64,000 bases of DNA from Angustibacter luteus (GTDB lineage: Bacteria; Actinomycetota; Actinomycetes; Actinomycetales; Angustibacteraceae): NCBI RefSeq assembly GCF_039541115.1, contig NZ_BAABFP010000007.1, forward strand, positions 62,001 to 126,000, given 5' to 3'. The position numbers and the translations under genes are program-made. The notes under the pieces are model-generated. The model was not told where the DNA came from. It did no database searches and saw only the letters and a list, made by a program, of their open reading frames with translations. Below, piece by piece: positions 1 to 8,307 of this stretch; position 1 is the stretch's first letter; every line of letters begins with the position of its first letter.

Positions 1-1
1 G

Positions 2-670
2 CCCGACGTCGTCCTGGCCGGGGTGAGCGTCCTGGCGGACGGCGGCGACGGCGTCCCGGGCGTGGGGGACGTCCTCGTCGTCGACGTCGGGGGCGCGACC
101 ACCGACGTGTACTCCGCCCTGGCCCCCGAGGGCGAGGACGCCACCCTGCACAAGGAGGTCGTGGCGCCGATGTGGCACGCGCGCACCGTCGAGGGCGACC
201 TGGGGATGCGGTGGAACGCCACCGGGGTGGTGGCCGCCGCCCGGACCGAGCATCTCCCGGTGGACGACGCGCTGGTGCACTACGCGCAACGGGTGCAGGC
301 CGACCCGGCCTTCCTGCCCGGCGTGCCCGACGAGGTCGCGCACGACGTCGCGCTGGCGCGGTCCGCGGTGACCGTGGCGCTGCGCCGGCACGGTCGCCCG
401 GCCAACCCGTCGGCGTCCCCGCGCCCCCTGCGCGAGGTGTCGCTGGTCGTCGGGTCGGGTGGGGTGCTCCGGCACCACGACGACGCGGTCCGCCACGCGG
501 TGCTCTCGCCCGCGACCACGGACCACGCCGGCGGCTGGCGGGTTCCCGAGCACGCTCGGCTCGCCGTGGACGACCGCTACGTGCTGTTCGCCGCCGGGCT
601 GCTGGCCGGGCAGTCACGGGGCGCGGCGGCAGCGCTGGTGTCTCAGGCGCTGCGCACTGTTCCCGGGTAG
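2..670 (+). CDS. MutL-like (glutamate mutase-associated) ATPase, 3' part
   Basis: The reading frame is open from base 2, so the start lies before the window and only the last 222 residues are visible. The segment VVDVGGATTDVYS is the phosphate-binding loop of the actin/Hsp70 (ASKHA) ATPase fold. The following region, with DLGMRWNATGV and later LVVGSGGVLRHH, matches the glutamate mutase MutL family, proteins thought to support B12-dependent mutases. No mutase subunit is visible here, so the partner would lie upstream. The gene ends 14 bp before the AI-2E permease, and the two may be co-transcribed. Family assignment is fairly safe; the substrate of any partner mutase is unknown. Confidence 0.75.
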   Translation, partial: PDVVLAGVSVLADGGDGVPGVGDVLVVDVGGATTDVYSALAPEGEDATLHKEVVAPMWHARTVEGDLGMRWNATGVVAAARTEHLPVDDALVHYAQRVQADPAFLPGVPDEVAHDVALARSAVTVALRRHGRPANPSASPRPLREVSLVVGSGGVLRHHDDAVRHAVLSPATTDHAGGWRVPEHARLAVDDRYVLFAAGLLAGQSRGAAAALVSQALRTVPG

Positions 671-684
671 GACAGGATGGCCGG

Positions 685-1824
685 GTGAGCCAGCGCCGAC
701 CGGACGACGACACCGTCCCGTTCGGGATGCGCTCCGCCGCCGCGTGGGCCTGGCGGATCCTGGTGCTCGCGCTGACGATCTACGTGCTGCTGCGGCTGCT
801 CAGCCTGCTCATCGTGCTGGTCGCGCCGGTGCTGATCGCGGTGCTGCTGGTCGCCCTGGTGCGTCCGCTGACCGACCTGCTGGCGCGCTGGACGCCCCGC
901 GGCGTCGCGGCGCTGCTCACCTTGCTCAGCGTGCTCGCCGTCGTGGCCGGGTTGGTCGCCCTGGTCAGCACCCAGGTCGCCAGCGGCTTCCCCGAGCTGC
1001 AGAGGCAGGCCGAGGCCGGGGTCGGCGAGGTGCGGCGCTGGCTCGCCGGGCCGCCCTTCCGGCTGACCACCGACCAGCTGGCGCACTACGTCGACCAGGC
1101 CCGGGCCGGTCTGTCCGGCAGCCGGGACGCCCTGCTGTCCGGGGTCTTTGCCGCCACCTCGACGGCGGGTCACGTCATCGCGGGCTTCTTCATCGCCATG
1201 TTCGCGACGTTCTTCTTCCTCGCCCAGGGCGACATCATCTGGCGCTGGCTGCTCGGCGTGCTGCCGCGGGCGTCGCGCGCGCCGCTGGACCTGGCAGGTC
1301 ACCGTGGCTGGGTCACGCTGACCTCCTTCGTGCGGGCCACCATCCTGGTGGCGCTGGTCGACGCGATCGGGATCGGCGCGGGGGCGGCGCTGCTGGGCGT
1401 GCCGCTCGCGGTACCCCTGGGCGTGCTGGTGTTCCTCGGCGCGTTCGTGCCGGTGGTCGGCGCCTTGGTGTCAGGCTCGGTCGCGGTGCTCATCGCCCTG
1501 GTGGCCGTCGGACCGGTCAAGGCCCTGCTGATGCTGGGTGTGGTGATCGGCGTCCAGCAGCTCGAGGCGCACGTGCTGCAGCCGTTCCTGCTGGGCCGCG
1601 CCGTCAGCGTGCACCCGTTGGCCGTCATCCTGGGGATCGCGACCGGCGCGCTGGTCGCCGGCATCATCGGCGCGCTGTTCGCGGTGCCGCTGATCGCTGT
1701 GGGCAACACGATGGTGCTGTCCCTGACCGGCCGCAGCGACGAGGACGAGAGCCTCCAGGAGGCCGCGGACGGGGTCGGCGACGATCCACCGCCTGTGGAC
1801 GACGCGAGCGCCGCCAAGGGCTGA
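685..1824 (+). CDS. AI-2E family transporter (PerM-type permease)
   Basis: This 379-residue integral membrane protein belongs to the AI-2E/PerM family (PF01594). It has paired hydrophobic helices at about residues 20-75, a soluble segment around 90-150, and several more helices from about 155 to 345. The later helices include the family-typical stretch around GAFVPVVGALVSG. The C-terminal tail is acidic and Ala/Pro-rich. The GTG at 685 follows an AGGATGG sequence by a few bases and is in frame with the conserved region. Longer in-frame starts would run through the upstream MutL gene and give non-membrane sequence. The transported solute in actinomycetes is not known; autoinducer-2 export is only the founding-family function. 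Confidence 0.85.
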   Translation: MSQRRPDDDTVPFGMRSAAAWAWRILVLALTIYVLLRLLSLLIVLVAPVLIAVLLVALVRPLTDLLARWTPRGVAALLTLLSVLAVVAGLVALVSTQVASGFPELQRQAEAGVGEVRRWLAGPPFRLTTDQLAHYVDQARAGLSGSRDALLSGVFAATSTAGHVIAGFFIAMFATFFFLAQGDIIWRWLLGVLPRASRAPLDLAGHRGWVTLTSFVRATILVALVDAIGIGAGAALLGVPLAVPLGVLVFLGAFVPVVGALVSGSVAVLIALVAVGPVKALLMLGVVIGVQQLEAHVLQPFLLGRAVSVHPLAVILGIATGALVAGIIGALFAVPLIAVGNTMVLSLTGRSDEDESLQEAADGVGDDPPPVDDASAAKG

Positions 1825-1876
1825 TCGGGCATCCTGGGACGGCGGCGTGGGGCCGATCGTCGACCGGAGGGCCCCG

Positions 1877-2137
1877 TTGTCGTACCACCCGCTGCCGAAC
1901 CACCCGCCTGACCCGATCCCGGACTCTGCCGTCTGGGTCGCGCGGCTGCGCCTCGCCGCGACCGACGTCCAGGACGCCGCCGCGACCCTGCGCGGGCGCG
2001 CGGCGTCCGCCGGGCTGGCCGGCCCGGCCGGCACGGCGCTCGCCGACCTGGTCGGGGAGGTCGTCCGCGAGGCGAGCGACCTGTCCGCCCGCTGCCTCGC
2101 GGTGGCCGACCAGATCGGCCGGCAGGATCCGGCGTGA
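1877..2137 (+). CDS. Small helical protein paired with the DUF1023 hydrolase
   Basis: This short protein (86 residues from TTG 1877) has a Pro-rich N-terminus followed by two predicted helices rich in Ala, Leu, Arg and Asp. I prefer the TTG because GGAGG lies 6 bases upstream; a GTG at 1847 would add 10 residues but has no good ribosome site. The gene overlaps the next one by four bases (GTGA), so the two are probably translated together. Size and helical pattern recall WXG100/EspC-like proteins often found beside DUF1023 hydrolases. However, no clear W-x-G motif is present, so this link is inferred from context only. Confidence 0.6.
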   Translation: MSYHPLPNHPPDPIPDSAVWVARLRLAATDVQDAAATLRGRAASAGLAGPAGTALADLVGEVVREASDLSARCLAVADQIGRQDPA

Positions 2138-3885
2138 GGCCGCTGCTGGTCGACTGCTACGCCCTCGGCGGGTTCGCCGACTCCCTGCGCTCGCTGGCCA
2201 CGACCGTCGAGCTGAGCACGGCCGTCGTGGCGGCGCTGGCGGTCCGCCCGGACGTGCTCGGGGTCGTCGGGCCCGCCGCCGGCACCCTGGTGCAGGCCCG
2301 GGTGGCACTGGTCGCGCGGCTGCGGGCGCTGGCCAGGGTGGTCGCGTCGTGCGCGCAGGCATACACCGCGGTGGAGCACCGGGTTCTCGCCTCGTTCTCG
2401 GCCTCGTTCACCGGGTCGGGTGCGGGCGCCGTGGGCACCGCAGCCGATGCGGACGTGCTGGACCTGCTGGGTGCGGGTGAGCCCGACGAGGTCGAGGCGC
2501 TGCTCACCGCATCGCCCGCGCTGGCCGTGCTCGTCCTGCGGGCCGGGGCGGCGCCGCGAGCCGGCTCGGACGCCGCCCGGCTGGCGGACCTGTCCGCCGA
2601 CGGCAGCCTGCTGGCCGTGCACCGGTTCCTGCAGCGCCTGGAGCCGCGCCGCCTCGCCCTCCTCGCGCTGCTGCACCCACGGCTCGTGGCCGAGGCGCCC
2701 TCCGCGCCGGTCGCGGCCCGGGTCCGGGCGTCCCGGGTGCTGGTCGCCGCCGACCTGGACGCCGTGCTCGTCCAGCAGGCTGTCGCCACGGAGCCGGCCA
2801 CGCTCGAGACGTTGGGTCGACGGATCGCGCAGCGCCGCGAGTGGCTGACCGGCAGCGTGCTGCTCCGCGACGCGCGCGGCCGAGCGGTCCGTCGGCGCCG
2901 CCAGCTGCTGGGCTTCGACCCCCGCGGTGACGGTCAGGTGATCGAGCTCCTCGGGGATGCCGACCGCGCCGAGCACCTGGCGGTGTTCGTGCCGGGCACG
3001 GGGAGCGACCTCGATCGCGCCGAGGGCACGGTCCGGCGGATGGTGCCGTTCGTGCAGGCCGACCCGCGGCTGGTCGTGGTGACCTGGCAGGGCGCCGACT
3101 TCCCCGACCAGCCCTTCGACGACGGGGTGCTGCCGCTGCGCGAGCACGTGCTGGCCGCCGCCTACCGGGACGCCGCGGATGTGGCGGGGCCGCAGCTGGC
3201 GCGGGACGTGGCGGGCCTGCACCTGTCGTTGCCGGTCCCGGCCGAGGACGTGTCCGTGCTGGGCCACAGCTACGGCGGCTCGGTCGTGGGCTCCGCCCAG
3301 CTGCACGGCCTGGACGCGGACCGGGTCGTGCACGTCGCCAGCGCCGGCGCCTACCTGCGGATGGCCACCGAGCCGGCGGCCGGGCGACCGGCGGTGTTCT
3401 CGATGACCGCGTACGACGACCCGATCCGCCTCGCCCAGGGCCACGCCGTGTCGGACGCGGCGGCGCGGTGGCGCGCGATGAGCCCGGCGATGCTGGACCC
3501 GGCCGCCGGGGCGGTGGCACGGCTGGCCAGTCACCTGCCTGGCGCACCGCGAGCGATCGGCCACGGCGTCGATCCCGACCTGCTCCCGGGCGTCGTCCGG
3601 CTGGACACCGGCCGGTTCGACGACAGCTGCCGACTGGTGTCCGGGCACAGCGGCATGTTCGAGCCGGGCAGTACCGCCTGGCGGAACCTGCTGGCCACCA
3701 TGGACGGTGGGCGGGTCGAGGTGCTGGAGCCGCAGCGGTGGTCCAGCCACCTGGAGCCCGGTGCCCTCGCCGTCCGGCACGACGGGGTGCGCCTCGGGGT
3801 GGACGTGCGGGTGCCGCACTACGTCGTCGACCGCAGCCCGTGGTCCGATCCGGCCTACCGGGCGCCGACCCTGGCGATCCGTTGA
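2134..3885 (+). CDS. Alpha/beta hydrolase, DUF1023 family
   Basis: This is a 583-residue protein. About 270 N-terminal residues are Ala/Leu-rich and helical. The C-terminal half is an alpha/beta hydrolase domain of the DUF1023 type (PF06259). The nucleophile elbow GHSYGG, with serine as the likely nucleophile, is at about residue 382, and the His candidates lie near the HSGMFEPG segment around 510. It starts with GTG inside the stop of the preceding small helical gene and ends 7 bp from the convergent MBL hydrolase gene. The substrate is unknown. Such proteins often accompany ESX-type small proteins in actinomycetes, but no secretion genes are seen here. Confidence 0.8.
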   Translation: MRPLLVDCYALGGFADSLRSLATTVELSTAVVAALAVRPDVLGVVGPAAGTLVQARVALVARLRALARVVASCAQAYTAVEHRVLASFSASFTGSGAGAVGTAADADVLDLLGAGEPDEVEALLTASPALAVLVLRAGAAPRAGSDAARLADLSADGSLLAVHRFLQRLEPRRLALLALLHPRLVAEAPSAPVAARVRASRVLVAADLDAVLVQQAVATEPATLETLGRRIAQRREWLTGSVLLRDARGRAVRRRRQLLGFDPRGDGQVIELLGDADRAEHLAVFVPGTGSDLDRAEGTVRRMVPFVQADPRLVVVTWQGADFPDQPFDDGVLPLREHVLAAAYRDAADVAGPQLARDVAGLHLSLPVPAEDVSVLGHSYGGSVVGSAQLHGLDADRVVHVASAGAYLRMATEPAAGRPAVFSMTAYDDPIRLAQGHAVSDAAARWRAMSPAMLDPAAGAVARLASHLPGAPRAIGHGVDPDLLPGVVRLDTGRFDDSCRLVSGHSGMFEPGSTAWRNLLATMDGGRVEVLEPQRWSSHLEPGALAVRHDGVRLGVDVRVPHYVVDRSPWSDPAYRAPTLAIR

Positions 3886-3892
3886 GCGCGGC

Positions 3893-4588
3893 TCAGGACG
3901 GTTCCCAGACCGCCTGGTCGTGCGCGAAGAGCACCCGTCTCGGATCCAGCGCGAGGACGTCGTCCATCCACTCCGGCGGCGCCGGCAGGTCCGCGACGGG
4001 CGGGCCGGGCCACTGCGCCGCGGCCGCGTCGGCGGTGAACTGGCTGGCCTGGTCGTGCGACTGCCCGGCGAGCACCACCGTCCCGTTCGCAGTGCGGACG
4101 GCCAGCGACTGGTGGCCCGCGGTGTGGCCCGGGGTCGCGAGCACGTGCACGCCGGGCAGCAGCTCGCTGTCGCCGTCCAGCAGCTCGTACCGGACGCCGC
4201 TGAAGTCGACCAGCTCGGGCAGCGTGTACTCGTGACCGTCGGCGAGCTCACGCTCCCTTCGCTGGGCCACGATGGGGGTGCCGGCGAACAGCGGGTTGCC
4301 GCCGCAGTGGTCGAAGTGCAGGTGGCAGTTCACCACCAGGGCGATGTCGTGGGGCGTCACGCCGTGCTGCTGGAGCGCATCCCGCAGGTCGCGGCGCCAC
4401 GGGCGGTAGTGCGCGTCGACCTCCGGGTGCGAACCCATGCCGGTGTCCAGCAGCAGCAGGCCGTCCGGGTGGTGCACCAGGTAGGCGAGGACCACCTCGG
4501 CCCGCGGCCGCCCGTCCACCGTCTCCTCGCCCGGGCGCAGGAACGATCCGAGGTGCAGCCGGTCGATCCGGTCGGCCATCGCGGGCAT
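3893..4588 (-). CDS. MBL-fold metallo-hydrolase (lactonase-like)
   Basis: This 231-residue metallo-beta-lactamase-fold hydrolase has the metal motif HLHFDH at about residue 110, a second metal-binding histidine in TPGHTAGHQ, and the late AHD segment. Length and spacing resemble the N-acyl homoserine lactonase (AttM/AiiA) subgroup of the fold, but substrate prediction within this fold is unreliable. The ATG at 4588 has GAGG about 8 bases upstream. An upstream in-frame ATG at 4666 would read through the 12-bp tandem repeat and is less likely. The gene is divergent from ilvA. Confidence 0.85.
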   Translation of the reverse strand: MPAMADRIDRLHLGSFLRPGEETVDGRPRAEVVLAYLVHHPDGLLLLDTGMGSHPEVDAHYRPWRRDLRDALQQHGVTPHDIALVVNCHLHFDHCGGNPLFAGTPIVAQRRERELADGHEYTLPELVDFSGVRYELLDGDSELLPGVHVLATPGHTAGHQSLAVRTANGTVVLAGQSHDQASQFTADAAAAQWPGPPVADLPAPPEWMDDVLALDPRRVLFAHDQAVWEPS

Positions 4589-4617
4589 GCGCGCATCCTC
4601 GCACCACCTGCCGTGGC

Positions 4618-4653
4618 TAGTGCCGAACCCAGTGCCGAACCCGGTGCCGAACC
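4618..4653. repeat. 12-bp tandem repeat, three units
   Basis: Three 12-bp units share the core TGCCGAACC and differ in the three bases before it (TAG, CAG, CGG). They lie in the 93-bp divergent space between the MBL hydrolase and ilvA, so they fall in or beside both promoters. Such short tandem arrays can vary in copy number; no regulator is known to me for this sequence. Confidence 0.85.
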
Positions 4654-4681
4654 GCTCAGCGCGCATGCCACACTCGCCGCC

Positions 4682-5917
4682 ATGGCATCGACGACGCTGC
4701 CCGTGACCCTGGACGACGTGCGGGCCGCCCGCGAGGTGCTCGAGGGCGTGGTGCGCCCCACCCCGCTGGAGTTCAGCCGGGCCCTGTCCGACCGGGTCGG
4801 CGGCCCCGTGTTCATGAAGTGCGAGAACCTGCAGCGCGCCGGGTCCTTCAAGATCCGCGGCGCCTACAACCGGATCGCCCGGCTCAGCGACGAGGAGAAG
4901 GCCCGCGGCGTGGTCGCGGCCAGCGCCGGCAACCACGCGCAGGGCGTGGCGCTCGCGGCGCAGCTGCTGGGGCTGCGGTCCACCGTCTTCATGCCGACGG
5001 TCGCACCCATCCCGAAGCTGCTGGCCACCAAGGGCTACGGCGCGCACATCGAGCTGGTCGGGCTCACGGTCGACGACGCCCTGGTTGCGGCGCGCCGGTT
5101 CGAGCAGGAGACGGGCGCGGTGCTGATCCACCCGTTCGACCACGTCGACATCGTCGCGGGGCAGGGCACGGTCGGGCTGGAGATCCTGGAGGAGTGCCCC
5201 GACGTGCGCACCGTCCTGGTGTGCTGCGGCGGCGGTGGCCTGCTGGCCGGGATCGCGACGGCCGTCAAGGGGCTGCGGCCCGACGTGCGGGTGGTGGGCG
5301 TGCAGGCCGAGCAGGCGGCGGCCTACCCGGTGTCGCTCGAGGCAGGGCGCCCGGTCCCGCTGGAGCGGATGGCCACGATGGCGGACGGCATCGCCGTCGG
5401 CTGCCCGGGCGACGTGCCCTTCGCGCTGGTCAGCAACCTCGTGGACGAGATCCTCACGGTGAGCGAGGAGTCGCTGTCCCGGGCGCTGCTGTTCCTCGTC
5501 GAGCGGGCCAAGCTCGTGGTCGAGCCGGCCGGGGCAGCCGGCGTGGCGGCGCTGCTGGGCGAGTCCGTCGGCTCGAAGCCGCCGAAGCTCGAGGCGCCGG
5601 TCGCCGTCGTGCTGTCCGGCGGCAACATCGACCCGCTCCTGCTGCTGCGGGTGCTGCGGCACGGCATGGCGGCGGCCGGCCGGTACCTGCAGTTCCGGCT
5701 GCGGGTGCCCGACCGGCCGGGCTCGCTGGCGGCGCTGCTGGCGGTGCTCGCCGAGGTCGACGCGAACGTGCTGGAGATCGAGCACGTGCGGACCGGCTCG
5801 GCGCTGCACGTGGACGAGGTCGAGATCGCGCTCCAGCTGGAGACGAAGGGCGCCGACCACACCGAGCTGGTGCTCGCGAAGCTGCGCGACGTGGGGTACC
5901 CCCTCAACTTCACCTGA
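4682..5917 (+). CDS. ilvA: Threonine ammonia-lyase with ACT domain
   Basis: This PLP enzyme deaminates L-threonine to 2-oxobutyrate, the first step towards isoleucine. At 411 residues it matches the short ACT-containing threonine dehydratase type rather than the roughly 515-residue biosynthetic enzyme with a doubled regulatory domain. The Schiff-base lysine is K57 in SFKIRG, the PLP phosphate loop is CCGGGGLLAG near residue 180, and SAGNHAQG is also present. One ACT-like regulatory domain occupies about residues 330-411. The ATG at 4682 precedes the conserved TLDDVRAA segment. The stop codon lies inside a 20-bp tandem repeat. Confidence 0.93.
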   Translation: MASTTLPVTLDDVRAAREVLEGVVRPTPLEFSRALSDRVGGPVFMKCENLQRAGSFKIRGAYNRIARLSDEEKARGVVAASAGNHAQGVALAAQLLGLRSTVFMPTVAPIPKLLATKGYGAHIELVGLTVDDALVAARRFEQETGAVLIHPFDHVDIVAGQGTVGLEILEECPDVRTVLVCCGGGGLLAGIATAVKGLRPDVRVVGVQAEQAAAYPVSLEAGRPVPLERMATMADGIAVGCPGDVPFALVSNLVDEILTVSEESLSRALLFLVERAKLVVEPAGAAGVAALLGESVGSKPPKLEAPVAVVLSGGNIDPLLLLRVLRHGMAAAGRYLQFRLRVPDRPGSLAALLAVLAEVDANVLEIEHVRTGSALHVDEVEIALQLETKGADHTELVLAKLRDVGYPLNFT

Positions 5918-5968
5918 CGGTTCGCCGGTTCACCTGACGGTTCGCCGGTTCACCTGACGGTTCGCCGA
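5909..5968. repeat. 20-bp tandem repeat, three units, spanning the ilvA stop
   Basis: Three consecutive 20-bp units begin TTCACCTGACGG; the third differs at its last base. The first unit contains the last codons and the TGA of ilvA, so the gene end appears to have been duplicated twice into the spacer. The result is additional in-register TGA codons downstream. It looks like a recent slippage product. Confidence 0.92.
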
Positions 5969-6052
5969 GCCGCCGCCGAAAATGCGATGAGTTCTGCGGG
6001 GCACGGCGGTCTACTGGGGGTGAAACCATCCCTGCCTCCAAGGAGCCCCGCC

Positions 6053-6100
6053 ATGACCGCGACCTCGTTGTCGGTGCCTTCTGGGAGGGTCGGACCATGA
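6053..6100 (+). CDS. Possible 15-codon leader ORF before the ABC exporter
   Basis: An ATG at 6053 follows a strong AAGGAG site (6040-6045) with a 7-base gap. It encodes MTATSLSVPSGRVGP and stops with a TGA that overlaps the ATG of the ABC ATPase (ATGA at 6097-6100). The ATPase's own ribosome site (GGAGG, 6084-6088) lies inside this ORF. The arrangement would allow translational coupling or attenuation of an exporter gene. It was found by eye and rests only on ribosome-site quality and the exact overlap. Confidence 0.45.
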   Translation: MTATSLSVPSGRVGP

Positions 6101-7083
6101 CGGATGCAGTGGTGGCGCAAGGTCTGGTCAAGCACTACGGGGACGTCGTCGCGCTCGACGGGCTGAGCCTGTCGGTCCCCGCCGGGTCGGTCCTCGGGCT
6201 CCTCGGCCCCAACGGCGCCGGCAAGACGACGACCGTGCGCGTGCTCACCACGCTGCTGCGTCCGGACGCCGGCAGTGCCGAGGTCGCGGGGGTGGACGTG
6301 CTGGCCGACCCGCGCGAGGTCCGTCGCCGGATCGGGCTCAGCGGCCAGTACGCGGCGGTCGACGAGTACCTGACCGGCTACGAGAACCTCGACATGGTGG
6401 GGCGGCTGTACCACCTGGGCCGCAAGAAGAGCAGCTCCCGCTCGCGCGAGCTGCTGGAGCTGTTCCGGCTGGACGAGGCGGCAGACCGCCCGGTGAAGAC
6501 GTACTCGGGGGGCATGCGGCGCCGGCTCGACCTGGCCGGCGCGCTGGTCGCCGACCCGTCGGTGCTCTTCCTGGACGAGCCGACCACGGGGCTGGACCCG
6601 CGCAGCCGCAACGACATGTGGGACGTCATCAAGGACCTGGTCTCCGGCGGCACGACGTTGCTGCTGACCACGCAGTACATGGAGGAGGCGGAGCAGCTGG
6701 CCGACTCGATCGTGGTCATCGACCGCGGCAAGATCATCGCCGAGGGCACGGCGGACCAGCTGAAGAGCCAGGTGGGAGGGGAGCGTCTCGAGGTCGTCGT
6801 CGCGGATGCGGCGAGGCTGGTCGAGGCGCGGGACCTGCTCGTCCAGGTGGGCTCGGGCGATCCGACGACGGACGAGCACACCCGGCGGATCAGCGTCCCC
6901 GTGGGCACCGGCACGGCCAGTCTCGTCGAGGGGCTGCGGCACCTGGACGGAGCGGGCATCAAGGTCAGCGACGTCGCACTGCGGCGCCCGACGCTGGACG
7001 ACGTGTTCCTGACCTTGACCGGTCACATGGCCGAGGACGACGAGACGAGCACGCCGGACGACACGAAGGTGGCAGCACGATGA
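6097..7083 (+). CDS. ABC transporter ATP-binding protein, DrrA type
   Basis: This 328-residue nucleotide-binding subunit belongs to the daunorubicin-resistance (DrrA) family of exporters. Walker A NGAGKTTT is at residues 39-46, signature YSGGM at about 136, Walker B LFLDEP at about 158, followed by the DrrA-type extension after residue 230. It should drive efflux of a hydrophobic compound through the partner permease at 7080. The two genes overlap by four bases (ATGA). No biosynthetic genes for a drug are nearby, so the substrate is unknown. A short leader ORF overlaps its start. Confidence 0.92.
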   Translation: MTDAVVAQGLVKHYGDVVALDGLSLSVPAGSVLGLLGPNGAGKTTTVRVLTTLLRPDAGSAEVAGVDVLADPREVRRRIGLSGQYAAVDEYLTGYENLDMVGRLYHLGRKKSSSRSRELLELFRLDEAADRPVKTYSGGMRRRLDLAGALVADPSVLFLDEPTTGLDPRSRNDMWDVIKDLVSGGTTLLLTTQYMEEAEQLADSIVVIDRGKIIAEGTADQLKSQVGGERLEVVVADAARLVEARDLLVQVGSGDPTTDEHTRRISVPVGTGTASLVEGLRHLDGAGIKVSDVALRRPTLDDVFLTLTGHMAEDDETSTPDDTKVAAR

Positions 7084-7916
7084 CCTCGACGACGCTCGAC
7101 TCCGGCACGGAGAACGCGGGTTCGCTGTCGGCGCTCAGCGACGGACTGGTGGTCGCCAAGCGGAACCTGATCAAGATCAAGCGGGTGCCGGACCTGCTGG
7201 TGTTCACGACGTTGCAGCCGATCATGTTCGTGCTGCTGTTCGCCTACGTGTTCGGTGGCGCGATCGACGTGCAGGGGAGCAGCTACAAGGAGTTCCTGAT
7301 CGCCGGCATCTTCACCCAGACCGTCACGTTCGGTGCGACGCTCACCGGCGCCGGGCTGGCGGACGACATGCAGAAGGGCATCATCGACCGCTTCCGGTCG
7401 CTGCCGATGTCCCGGTCAGCGGTACTGGTCGGCCGCACGGTCAGCGACGTCGCCAACAACCTGCTGGTCGTCATCGTGATGTCGCTGACCGGCCTGGTCG
7501 TCGGCTGGCGGATCCGCAGCTCGGTCGGGGACGCGATCATCGGCTACGCCCTGCTCCTGCTGTGGGCCTACGCGTTCAGCTGGATCATGGCGTACGTCGG
7601 CCTGCTCGCGCCCAGTCCCGAGGTCGTCAACAACGCCGCGTTCATCGTGATCTTCCCGATCACGTTCATCTCCAACGCGTTCGTGCCACTGGAGTCCCTG
7701 TCCGGGGTGCTGAAGACGTTCGCGGCGTGGAACCCGCTGTCGGCGGTGACCCAGGCCTGCCGGGAGTGGTTCGGCAACATCCCGGCCGAGGTGAAGACAC
7801 CTGACTACTGGTCGCTGCAGCACGCCACGACGTACTCGCTGATCTGGATCATCGCGATCCTGGCGATCTTCGTGCCGCTGGCCACCCGTCAGTACAGCCG
7901 CTCCGCCAGCCGCTGA
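7080..7916 (+). CDS. ABC transporter permease, DrrB type (ABC-2)
   Basis: This 278-residue ABC-2 permease has six hydrophobic segments at about 45-65, 80-105, 125-150, 158-180, 190-205 and 250-270. The sequence AGLADDMQKGIIDRFRSLPMSRSAVL after the second segment is typical of DrrB proteins. It forms the membrane channel for the ATPase encoded immediately upstream, with an ATGA overlap. Its last 28 bases overlap the 3' end of the small membrane protein gene on the opposite strand. Confidence 0.92.
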   Translation: MTSTTLDSGTENAGSLSALSDGLVVAKRNLIKIKRVPDLLVFTTLQPIMFVLLFAYVFGGAIDVQGSSYKEFLIAGIFTQTVTFGATLTGAGLADDMQKGIIDRFRSLPMSRSAVLVGRTVSDVANNLLVVIVMSLTGLVVGWRIRSSVGDAIIGYALLLLWAYAFSWIMAYVGLLAPSPEVVNNAAFIVIFPITFISNAFVPLESLSGVLKTFAAWNPLSAVTQACREWFGNIPAEVKTPDYWSLQHATTYSLIWIIAILAIFVPLATRQYSRSASR

Positions 7917-8263
7917 CCGCTCAGTCGGTCGGCTCGGTCAGCCACTGCAGGTCGTCGGGTCGGCGACGGTTGCCCGGGCTGCACCGCGAGCTGCCGGTGC
8001 AGCAGCTCGACCTTGTCGATCGCGCTCGCCACGGCTGCGAGCATCGCACCCACCCCGAAGAACGCGAGGACCGCGCCGATGCCGAGGTAGTCCCCAGGGT
8101 GCGTCTCCGAACTGCCCTGCCGCGCCTGGTAGAAGCCGACCACCACGCAGAGGGCGCCGACGAGGAACATCAGGGCGCCACAGATGAAGAGCCCGGCGGC
8201 CGTCGGTCCGGTGCTGCTGTGGTTCGGTGCGGGTCCACCACGCGAGGAGCCAGGGCTGGTCAT
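7889..8263 (-). CDS. Small two-helix membrane protein, unknown function
   Basis: This 124-residue protein is not recognised. An N-terminal Ser/Gly/Pro-rich segment precedes two hydrophobic helices at about residues 25-46 and 63-84. A charged C-terminal tail beginning IDKVELLHRQL follows. The start ATG at 8263 has no strong ribosome site. The 3' end overlaps the end of the DrrB gene by 28 bases. Coding potential is supported by the two well-formed membrane segments; function is unknown. Confidence 0.6.
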   Translation of the reverse strand: MTSPGSSRGGPAPNHSSTGPTAAGLFICGALMFLVGALCVVVGFYQARQGSSETHPGDYLGIGAVLAFFGVGAMLAAVASAIDKVELLHRQLAVQPGQPSPTRRPAVADRADRLSGQRLAERLY

Positions 8264-8307
8264 TCGGCAGAGGCTAGAGGGTGCACCGCTCCTGGGCAAC
8301 GATGCGG

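Noticed and set aside
1471..4251. A 926-codon minus-strand open frame opposite the permease and DUF1023 genes
   Set aside because: Its N-terminal part is an off-frame reading of the MBL gene and the rest is an antisense reading without motifs.
5909..5968. CRISPR-like array
   Set aside because: The repeats are directly adjacent with no spacers and only three units; the same holds for 4618-4653.
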